DNA of 64,000 bases from Rubrivivax sp. (GTDB taxonomy: Bacteria; Pseudomonadota; Gammaproteobacteria; Burkholderiales; Burkholderiaceae_C), in the NCBI GenBank assembly GCA_027489455.1, contig JAIXZR010000136.1:1-64000 (forward strand), read 5' to 3'. Both the position numbers and the translations under genes were made by a program. Positions 10,804 through 18,818 of the stretch are shown one piece after another. Position 1 is the first letter of the stretch. Every line of letters begins with the position of its first letter. Below the pieces are notes generated by a model. That model had not been told where the DNA came from and ran no database searches. It worked only from the letters and a program-made list of their open reading frames with translations.

Positions 10804-12110
10804 GCAGGGTCTCCATGCACGGCGCTGGCGCCGAAGTCTCCCAGCGTTTCCTGCAGCGTACACACCGCCACGCGCTCGGCTTCGCTGAGATCCGGGTGCC
10901 AGACGTCGAAGATCATCACCACGCGGGTCTGGTCGCTGCCGTTCCTGGCTTCATGGGAATAGGTGTCGTCGAAAGCAACGACTTCGCCGAAGCGCCAGTG
11001 GTGCGGCTCGCCGGCCACGTGCAGCACGCAGTCGCGCGGCACGATCAGCGGCAGGTGGCAGACGACGCGGGTGTTGGTCACGCCATGGTGCGGCAGCAGG
11101 TGCGTACCGGGCCCCAGGGTGCTGAAAAGCACCTCGGGCCCGTGGCCGCGCACGCGGGCCAGCGGGAGTTGATCGATCGCCAGGATCGTCTGCGGGCAGC
11201 GGCTGGCGTTGACTTCGTTGCGTTGCCCGTGGCGGTAGAAGTAGTAGCCGTCCCAGCGGGCGGCAGCGCGGTCGCTGCGCAGGTAGCGCGCGGCCAGCTC
11301 GGGGCTGCTGAACACCTGCTCGCGTCCTGCATCCAGGCCCAGCACGGCCTGCAGCTCCGACAGGATGGCCGGGGCCTGTGCCTCGAGCTGTGCCACGCCG
11401 GGTATGCGCTGCTTGTCCAGATAGGGCGACTGCGGCAACCCGGGGAAAGCCATGCCGGTGGGCCTTTGCCGGCTGTCCTGCGGGGCGTAGGCGGCATCAC
11501 CCAGTTGCACGGCCACGAAGTTCGCCACGCGCTGCATGGCGGCACGGCCGAAGCGCTGAACCAGGGGTGCGTAGGCTTGCTCGCACAGTGCGCGCCGGTG
11601 CTGATCCACCAGCGCCATGGCGTGCTGCACGTCGGCCTGCAGCCCGGGCGGCGTGGACGCAGCGCTGAGCCAGCGGCCAGCTTGCTGCGCGGCACGGATG
11701 GCCCGGAAGTACTGCCGCGCAGCAGCGCCGGCATCGCCCGAGGCTTCCAGCAGGCGCGCATAGCCCAGGCGCGTGGCATACAGGCCAGGCTGGCGCTGCA
11801 GCACGTCGCTGTAGGTCTGAAGCGCGGCGGCGGTCTCACCCTGCGCCTGCTGCACCATGGCGAGGTGGTTCAGGCTCAGCACGTCTTCCGGCGCCGCGGC
11901 CAGGGCCGTGGCCAGGTGCGCGCGCGCCGATGCGGCGTCCCCGGCCCGCAGGGAAAGCACGGCCAGGGCGTTGCGCGCTTCCACGTGCGCAGGCTGCGCT
12001 TCGACGAGGGCCTGAAACAGCAACCGCGCTTCGTCCATGCGCCCGGATGCGAACAGGGCACGGGCCTGCCGCAGGGTCAGGTCTGCAACCGCCGGTTCAG
12101 CCGCGGCCAT
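10800..12110 (-). CDS. TPR protein with aspartyl/asparaginyl beta-hydroxylase domain
   Basis: TPR N-terminus; C-term FSTLGPGTHLLPHHGVTNTRVVCHLPLIVPRDCVLHVAGEPHHWRFGEVVAFDDTYSHEARNGSDQTRVVMIFDVWHPDLS. Confidence 0.88.
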   Translation of the reverse strand: MAAAEPAVADLTLRQARALFASGRMDEARLLFQALVEAQPAHVEARNALAVLSLRAGDAASARAHLATALAAAPEDVLSLNHLAMVQQAQGETAAALQTYSDVLQRQPGLYATRLGYARLLEASGDAGAAARQYFRAIRAAQQAGRWLSAASTPPGLQADVQHAMALVDQHRRALCEQAYAPLVQRFGRAAMQRVANFVAVQLGDAAYAPQDSRQRPTGMAFPGLPQSPYLDKQRIPGVAQLEAQAPAILSELQAVLGLDAGREQVFSSPELAARYLRSDRAAARWDGYYFYRHGQRNEVNASRCPQTILAIDQLPLARVRGHGPEVLFSTLGPGTHLLPHHGVTNTRVVCHLPLIVPRDCVLHVAGEPHHWRFGEVVAFDDTYSHEARNGSDQTRVVMIFDVWHPDLSEAERVAVCTLQETLGDFGASAVHGDPA

Positions 12111-12284
12111 GGCGGCCCTCCAGCGCTGCCGGGCCGGTGCAAAGCGCGATTTGCCAGACCTGGCAATGCAGGCCCATCGTGCGCTCGGTGCCACCCAAGC
12201 CACCCGCACGCTGCCTGGGGTCGAGCCCGTCGGTGCCCTTGGGCTGGTTGACGCCGTCGATGCGGCCGTTGCGCGTCACACCAT

Positions 12285-14126
12285 TCATGCCGTGTAGCCC
12301 CAGCGCTGGAGCAGATGCGCCACGTCGGCCTGCAGCGGCAGCAGATGCTGCTGGTAGCGACGCCAGCGGTCCACGGCGCTGCGGCTGACGGGGCGCACCA
12401 CCTGGTGGTAGCTGGGGGTGGCGATGTAGCCCTTGCTGAGTGCATGGCGCGCGGGGTGCAGCATCGCGTCGTGCCAGTCCAGCCCGCAGAAGCCCGCAAT
12501 GCGCCGGGCCTGCGGTTCGAAATCCGTCACGAAGTCTTCGTAGCAGACCTCCAGCACCTTGGGCTGCAGCACTTGGACCTGCTCGTACCAGAAGTCGAAG
12601 ATGCGGGCATAACCCCGCGCCAGGGTGGGCAGGTCGCGACACAGGCGCGCGTAGTCGGGCGCACGGAAGTGCTGGAAGTAGTTGCTCGTGATGACGTCGA
12701 AGGGGTGCCGGATGGCCAGCAGGATGGGCGCGTTCGGCCACAGGCGCTGAATGACCGGCAGGCGCAGCATGTTCAAGGGGTTCTTGTCCAGCAGGCGCTG
12801 GCCTGGCTCGAGCCGTACCTTGGTGCCCACCTGCGCCCAGTAATGCTGCCGCGCCATTTCCAGCTGCTCGGGCGTGGCATCGCCCAGTCCGGCCGGATAG
12901 TCCAGCCCCAGTTGCTGCAGCCGCTCCTGCGCGTCCAGCAGGAAACGCTGCTCGTCCATGGTTTGCAGGCCCGGGTGCGCGTCGAGCATCTGCTCCAGCA
13001 GCGTGGTGCCAGAACGCGGGAACGCGACGATGAACACCGGGCTCTCCTGCAGCGTCGGCGGCACGGGCTCGTGCCAGCGCGCCACGTCGGGAGGGCGGGC
13101 ACCCCGGGCGGTAACGCCCAGGGCGTCCACGGGGTTCGCAGGGCCTGCGGCGGCCGTCGGGGCCGTCACGTCGAAGCCCAGCATCTGCGAGACATGGGCG
13201 GCGGTTGCGGCTTCGAAGGCGTCGTCGTAGAGCCCCGCTGCGTCCAGCGCCTTGGCCAGCGGGAAAAGCGCCTCCTGGCGCGATTCCGGCGACAGCCCAC
13301 GGGCCAGCATCTCGCGGTACAGCGCGATGGCCTGCGCATGCTGTTCGTTGCGGGCGGCAATCTGGGCCTGCAGCCCCAACCAGCGCAACTGCACTTCAGG
13401 CGCCAAATCGCGCAGGGGCAGCCGCTGCAGCCTGGCCACGCGGGCCGTGGCCTCGTCGATGCGATTGGTGCGCTCGAGCATGGTGATCACGCCCATCTCG
13501 ACTTCGGGCGGGTTGTCTTCCGCCGGGGTCAGGCGCTCGAGGATGCCCAGCGCCGCAGCCTGGTCGCCCACCGTCAGCAAAAGCATGCCCATGGCCGCCA
13601 GCCTCTCGGCCGTCCAGCCTTCCCAGTGCTGCCAGCCCGCCAGCGCGTCGCGCAAGGCCGCGGGCTCGCCGCTTTGCATCAGCAGCTGGGCATAGAAACA
13701 CCCGATCTCGGAATCAACCGGCCAGTAGGTGATGGCCTGCGCCAGCTGGTCGCGCGCCTGCTTGAACCGGCCTTGCTGCAAGGCAAGAAGCGCCGTGTTG
13801 TAGAGCAGGTCAGGCGTCCAGCCACCCAGCGCTGCAGCGCGCTCGTAGCCCTGCAGCGCGGCATCCAGGCGCCCGGCCGCGCGCTCGGCCGTGGCCAGGT
13901 TCATCCAGTGCACCGGCTCGCCTGGCTGCAGCTGTGTCAAAGCACGGAAGGCGTCCGCCGCCAAGGCGTAGCGCCCGAGCGCGCTCATCACCACGCCCCA
14001 GGCCAGCACGGCTTCGGGCTCGCGCGGGTCGGCGCGGTAAGCCTGGCTGGCCAGCTGTTCTGCACTGCCGAAGTCGCCCTGCTGGGCTGCGATCAGCGCA
14101 TGGCTGGCGAAAGTTCTTGCGTCCAT
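12285..14126 (-). CDS. TPR-sulfotransferase family protein
   Basis: TPR N-terminus; C-term PVFIVAFPRSGTTLLEQMLDAHPGLQTMDEQRFLLDA...LLDKNPLNMLRLPVIQRLWPNAPILLAIRHPFDVITSNYFQ. Confidence 0.88.
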   Translation of the reverse strand: MDARTFASHALIAAQQGDFGSAEQLASQAYRADPREPEAVLAWGVVMSALGRYALAADAFRALTQLQPGEPVHWMNLATAERAAGRLDAALQGYERAAALGGWTPDLLYNTALLALQQGRFKQARDQLAQAITYWPVDSEIGCFYAQLLMQSGEPAALRDALAGWQHWEGWTAERLAAMGMLLLTVGDQAAALGILERLTPAEDNPPEVEMGVITMLERTNRIDEATARVARLQRLPLRDLAPEVQLRWLGLQAQIAARNEQHAQAIALYREMLARGLSPESRQEALFPLAKALDAAGLYDDAFEAATAAHVSQMLGFDVTAPTAAAGPANPVDALGVTARGARPPDVARWHEPVPPTLQESPVFIVAFPRSGTTLLEQMLDAHPGLQTMDEQRFLLDAQERLQQLGLDYPAGLGDATPEQLEMARQHYWAQVGTKVRLEPGQRLLDKNPLNMLRLPVIQRLWPNAPILLAIRHPFDVITSNYFQHFRAPDYARLCRDLPTLARGYARIFDFWYEQVQVLQPKVLEVCYEDFVTDFEPQARRIAGFCGLDWHDAMLHPARHALSKGYIATPSYHQVVRPVSRSAVDRWRRYQQHLLPLQADVAHLLQRWGYTA

Positions 14127-14127
14127 G

Positions 14128-14159
14128 AAAAAAGGGCCGGCAAAACTTGCACGGCCCTT
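14128..14159 (-). terminator. Rho-independent terminator/attenuator after TBDR1
   Basis: Minus strand AAGGGCCGTGCAAGTTTTGCCGGCCCTTTTTTC: hairpin plus U-tract, abutting the ATG (14126) of the next gene. Confidence 0.75.
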
Positions 14160-14182
14160 GGATCCTAGCGGACCAGGAAAGG

Positions 14183-17008
14183 TCAGAAGCTCTGTTCGAC
14201 GCGGAAGAACCAGCGACGGCCGATGGTGTCGTAGGTCTGCACGTCGACGTTGCCGTTGGTCTGGAACTGATAGGCCAGCGGCGGCTGCTTGTCAGCAACG
14301 TTGTTGACGCCCAGGATCATCTTCGTGTTGCCGAACATCTTCATGTTGTAGGACACGGCCAGATCGTGGTACGTCACCGCGGCCTGCTGGACGAGGATGA
14401 TGCCGCCCGAGGTATCGCCGAAGTTGGAGTCAGCGCTGTTGCTGATGGTCGACTTCGCGATGTGCCGCGCCGACCACTGCACGCCAAAGTCGCCCATGGA
14501 CCAACCCACCTGGCTGGTGGCGCGCAGCTTGGCGAAGTTGCCGTAGCTGGGGTCCAGGCTACCGGCGGCTTCCGTGACCTTGCCGCCACCCAGGTCGTAC
14601 TTGAAGCTGTTCGTGCGAGCCAGGTCCAGACCCACCTGGAAGCGCCCGAAGCTGGTCGGCGGCAGGATGTACTTCACCGAGACGTCCACGCCATCGGTTT
14701 CGATGAACCCGGCATTCAGGTTCGCCAGCCCGATGTTGATGATCTGCCCGGTGCCGGGATCGCGCCGGATACGGTTGCAGAAGGCGTCGCTCGGCGCAGT
14801 CAGGCAGGTCTGCGCGATGACCGTGGGGTCACCCGCAGTGATGGCCTGGTTCAGGCGATACCGCCAGTAGTCGGCCGTGACCGAAAAGCCGCGCAGCAGG
14901 CTGGAGTCGTAGACGAAGCCCAGCGTCGAGACCGTGCCTTCCTCGGGGCTCAGGCTGGGGTTGCCACCCAGGAAGCCCAGGATCTGCGAGTTGGCTTGGC
15001 GGTAGCCGCTGTTGGGCGGGATGAACTGGCAGGCACGCGAATAGCCGGGTTCGCTGCCCGTGGCCGCGCGGCAGGGGTCGATGAAGGTCGGGAAGCTGCC
15101 TTGTTGCGTGGCGAAGCGGTCGCTGATCGTGGGCGCGCGGAAAACTTCAGACCATGTGCCGCGGAACAGCAGGTCGGTGATGGGGCGGTACTCGAGCTTG
15201 AGCGAGCTGTTGGTCGTGTCGCCGAAGCTGTCGAAGTTCGAGAAGCGTGTGCCCAGGGTCAGGTTCAGGGCCTTCACGCCGGGCATGTTGCTCAGCAGAG
15301 GGATGAACAGTTCGCCGAACACTTCCTTGACCTCTTCCGACCCCGACGTAGGCCCGCTGCAGGTCTCGGCGGCCAGCAGGCAGGAAGAGAAGCTGGGCGG
15401 CGTGTACAGCGTCAGGGCGTCGATGCGCGAGTTCAGCCAACCCCGGCGCCAGCTGGCGCCCACGGCAGCCTGGGCCGTGCCACCGGACCACTTGAACGCG
15501 TCGCCCGTCAGGATGCCTTCGACGGTGCGCTGGTTGGTGGTGAAGAAGTTGGTGTAGCCCACCGAGAAAGGCCGCAGGCCTGCCAGCGATGCCTGGCCGA
15601 TCGGCGAGTCGGGCGTGACGTTGAAGACGTTGAAGGCATCGCGGTTCAGTGCGCCCTGCAGCAGGCCCTGGTTGATGTAGCCATCGACGCTGGAGTTCTG
15701 CTTGGTGCCCTGGTAGGTGTAAGACGCGTCCCAGGTCCAGCTGGTGCCCGGGATACTGCCGCGCAGGCCGGTGGTCACCTGCGTCAGCGAGGTTTCCGTC
15801 ACCGACAAGCGGGTGCCCAAGTCAACGGGCCGGAACTGAAGGTTGGTGCCCACCGCTCCGCCGGCACTGGTGGCACCGAAGGAGATGCCGAACGGGTTGT
15901 TCGTGCTGGTGGCAAAGCCGTCGTTGTTGGCCACCAGCGGCAACGGCGCGATCTGGAAGCCCGACTTGGTGTTGTTGTGCAGCGCGGTGGCGTACATCTC
16001 CACGGCGTCATGGATGTTGTAGGCCGCATCCAGGAACACGCTGCCACGCTCCTGCGGCGTCAAGGCCAGGTTCAGCGGCTGGTAGTCGTAGGCGTCGGTG
16101 GCGCTGTTGTAGCAGCGGAAGTCCGCCAGCGACGTGCCAGCGGCACCCGTGCGGCGCGTGAGTACCTGGCTGCCACCCGTGCCGCAGCCGAACTGCGCGC
16201 GCGCGGTCACGCCGTTGGGCAGCACGGTGGTGCTCGGCAGGGTGATGCGGCCCTGCGGGGTTGAGCTGGAGCCCAGCTTCAGGATGTTGACGGCACCGTC
16301 ATAGGTGTACCAGTACAGCGCGCTCTTGGAGAACTCCCGGTCACCGGACTTGACCTCGCTTTGCTTGTTGTAGTTCAGCCCCACCGCAATGCGGCCGCGA
16401 TCGGTGGACAGGCCAAAGCTCAGCTCGACAGCCTGGGTCTTGGCGTCGCCACGGCTGGAACGGCCGGTCTGATAGCCAATGTTGACGCCGTTGACGTCCT
16501 TGCGCGTGATGATGTTGACCACGCCGCCAATGGCGTCGGAACCGTAGGTCGCACCCGCGCCTTGCTTGAGGATGTCGACGCGATCAATCAGGTTCAGCGG
16601 GATCGAGTTGACGTCGAAGCTGGCACCCAGACGGCGCCCATCCAGCAGCGTGAGGGTGCGCTCGGAACCCAGGCCACGCAGAGAGATGGTGGACGCGCCG
16701 TCGCCGCCACCGTTGTTGACCTGCGGGTTGGTGGCAGCACCGGCGATGGAAGGCAGCGCCTGCAGGAGTTCGCCAATGCTGGCGACACCCGAGGTCTGGA
16801 TCTGGTCGCGGCTGACAGTCTGCACTGGCGAGGCGGTCTCCGCCTCGATGCGACGAACGCGCGAGCCGGTGATCTCCACACGCTGACCAGTGCTCGTCGC
16901 AGCCTGCGCGGCCGCGGGGGCTGGCGTCTGAGCGTGCACCGGCAACATCATTGCGCCGCCCAAAGCGGCCAATACCGCTGAGCAAACCTTGGTCCTTGTG
17001 AAAGCCAT
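14183..17008 (-). CDS. TonB-dependent receptor (TBDR1)
   Basis: MAFTRTKVCSAVLAALGGAMMLPVHAQ signal; VEITGSRVRRIEAETASPVQTVSRDQIQTSGVASIGELLQALPSIAG plug; RRWFFRVEQSF C-terminus. Confidence 0.93.
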   Translation of the reverse strand: MAFTRTKVCSAVLAALGGAMMLPVHAQTPAPAAAQAATSTGQRVEITGSRVRRIEAETASPVQTVSRDQIQTSGVASIGELLQALPSIAGAATNPQVNNGGGDGASTISLRGLGSERTLTLLDGRRLGASFDVNSIPLNLIDRVDILKQGAGATYGSDAIGGVVNIITRKDVNGVNIGYQTGRSSRGDAKTQAVELSFGLSTDRGRIAVGLNYNKQSEVKSGDREFSKSALYWYTYDGAVNILKLGSSSTPQGRITLPSTTVLPNGVTARAQFGCGTGGSQVLTRRTGAAGTSLADFRCYNSATDAYDYQPLNLALTPQERGSVFLDAAYNIHDAVEMYATALHNNTKSGFQIAPLPLVANNDGFATSTNNPFGISFGATSAGGAVGTNLQFRPVDLGTRLSVTETSLTQVTTGLRGSIPGTSWTWDASYTYQGTKQNSSVDGYINQGLLQGALNRDAFNVFNVTPDSPIGQASLAGLRPFSVGYTNFFTTNQRTVEGILTGDAFKWSGGTAQAAVGASWRRGWLNSRIDALTLYTPPSFSSCLLAAETCSGPTSGSEEVKEVFGELFIPLLSNMPGVKALNLTLGTRFSNFDSFGDTTNSSLKLEYRPITDLLFRGTWSEVFRAPTISDRFATQQGSFPTFIDPCRAATGSEPGYSRACQFIPPNSGYRQANSQILGFLGGNPSLSPEEGTVSTLGFVYDSSLLRGFSVTADYWRYRLNQAITAGDPTVIAQTCLTAPSDAFCNRIRRDPGTGQIINIGLANLNAGFIETDGVDVSVKYILPPTSFGRFQVGLDLARTNSFKYDLGGGKVTEAAGSLDPSYGNFAKLRATSQVGWSMGDFGVQWSARHIAKSTISNSADSNFGDTSGGIILVQQAAVTYHDLAVSYNMKMFGNTKMILGVNNVADKQPPLAYQFQTNGNVDVQTYDTIGRRWFFRVEQSF

Positions 17009-17331
17009 CTCGAAAACTCCTGGAAAGATAGGGATCAGAGCCAAACGCGCAGGTGCCAAGGCCGCTGCACACGCCATCTGCATTCTCAGTGGCGCACCGT
17101 GCTCTGGCTCAAGGTTTACCCGGTTTGGCCGGCGTTACCCATGTTTTCTGTAGGACAAGTTGCGCCAGTGCGACAGGTTTCGCGACATGTCCTCTGGCAG
17201 TCGAGCTTGCACTGGCGACCGCCGAGCTCTGGCCTGCCTGCCGTCGATGCCCAGGCTGGTGCCTAACCCGGGGGAGCTCCTGCCCGCGTTGGCCCGATGC
17301 CTGCCCTGGAGCCATCACCGGCCCATGCTTG

Positions 17332-18729
17332 TCAGGCCGGGGCGATGTCAAAAGCAATGGTCAGCCGCGGATCGGCACCACTGAACGGTTCGGTGCCATG
17401 CCACATGTAGGAAGGAAACAGCACGACCCATCCCGGTTCGGGCCGCACCCAGTGCTCAGCGGGCAGGGCTTCTCGCAGCGCGAGACCCGGGCGGCCGAAA
17501 CGCAACCAGCCTTCGCGGCCACCGGCGATGACTGCGCCCGGCAGCTCGATGTAGCAGGCCGATGAGATCCACCCGTCCTGGTGCACATGGTCGACGTGGT
17601 AGCCGCCAGGCCGCAGCCAGATCGACCAGCTGCCGACCAGCGCCACGCGCCCGCTGTTGCGCGAGCAAAGAGGCCCGGGCCCCTGCCCTATCTGGGAAAG
17701 ATAAGTCTCTAGCGGCCCGGTGATCGATTGGGGAAAGGCGGCCAACGCCGGGCTCGTGCGGCGCAAGACGTCCGGCAGCTGGCTGCCCTGGCGCAGGGAA
17801 TGGCCAAACGGATGGGTTCTGAACGGATGGGCCGCCTTCAGCTCCGCGGCGAGCGAAGACACGTAGGCCGGCAGGCTCTCCCATCCCGGCGGCACCGCCA
17901 GCGGTTGGGCGCGGACGAATCGTTCGTAGTCGTACAGATCGCGATAGCGCGGGTCGCCCGTCATGCGCCAGGCCACGGCCAGCATGGCCAGCAGATGCTG
18001 GTTGCGTGGGCTCTGGCGGAGCAAGGGCTCCAGGATCCGGGCCGCTCCCGGCGCATCCCCGACAACGAGCCTGGCACGCGCCAGCGCCTCGAGGGCCCCC
18101 GGTTCTTTGGGCGCGTTGTCGACCCCGCGAGCGGCAAAGTCCAGCGCATCCTGTCCACGGCCCAGCTCCGCGCTCAGGTGCGCGGCATAGGCGAGCACGG
18201 CCGACGGGCAGTGCTGATGTGCAGTCTGACTCTGCAGGGCCCGCAGTGCAGCTTCGGCATCCCCCATGAATTCCAGCGCCTGCGCCTTGACCATGGAAAG
18301 CAAGGGATCAGCGCCCCGCTGGCTCAGGGCGGCTTCCAGGCCAGCCAGCGCCTGCTGCCGGTCGCCAGTCGTCATCCAGGTGAGTTGCGCTGCTTCGAAC
18401 TGCGCGGCCAGGGTGTTGGGCTGCCGTCGTAGCACTTCGCGATAGGCGCGGCGCGCAGCGTCGACCTGTCCGCGCCCCTGCTCGGCACGGGCCAGCACGA
18501 GCCAGGTTTCCGGCGCGTCCAGGCCGGTGCGCAAGGCCCGGCTGGCGATCTGGGCCGATTCGGCGTGCCGGCCCAGATCCCCCAGCAGGGCGGCCAGGTT
18601 GTGCAGCGCGATGCCACTGCCCGGGTACCGCTGGACTGCCCGCCCGTACAGGGCCAGCGCCTCGTCCGGACGTCCACGGGCCTTCAGCTGCTCGGCTTCA
18701 AGGAGGAAGGCGTCAAGGGATTCCAGCAT
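17332..18729 (-). CDS. TPR protein with C-terminal 2OG-Fe(II) oxygenase domain (paralogue of 6966..8384)
   Basis: GSWSIWLRPGGYHVDHVHQDGWISSACYIELPG...WVVLFPSYMWHGTEPF...RLTIAFDIAP; start at MLESLDAFLLEAEQLKARG. Confidence 0.86.
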   Translation of the reverse strand: MLESLDAFLLEAEQLKARGRPDEALALYGRAVQRYPGSGIALHNLAALLGDLGRHAESAQIASRALRTGLDAPETWLVLARAEQGRGQVDAARRAYREVLRRQPNTLAAQFEAAQLTWMTTGDRQQALAGLEAALSQRGADPLLSMVKAQALEFMGDAEAALRALQSQTAHQHCPSAVLAYAAHLSAELGRGQDALDFAARGVDNAPKEPGALEALARARLVVGDAPGAARILEPLLRQSPRNQHLLAMLAVAWRMTGDPRYRDLYDYERFVRAQPLAVPPGWESLPAYVSSLAAELKAAHPFRTHPFGHSLRQGSQLPDVLRRTSPALAAFPQSITGPLETYLSQIGQGPGPLCSRNSGRVALVGSWSIWLRPGGYHVDHVHQDGWISSACYIELPGAVIAGGREGWLRFGRPGLALREALPAEHWVRPEPGWVVLFPSYMWHGTEPFSGADPRLTIAFDIAPA

Positions 18730-18760
18730 GCAAGGCCTCGAACGATCGCAACGCAGCCAC

Positions 18761-18793
18761 AAAAAAAGGCGGCGGCCCTTGCGGGCCGCCGCC
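18761..18793 (-). terminator. Rho-independent terminator after TBDR2
   Basis: Perfect 11-bp arms GGCGGCGGCCC/GGGCCGCCGCC, 4-nt loop, 7-T tract on minus strand. Confidence 0.88.
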
Positions 18794-18818
18794 TTGTCCA
18801 GCAGGTACTGACAGGTGC

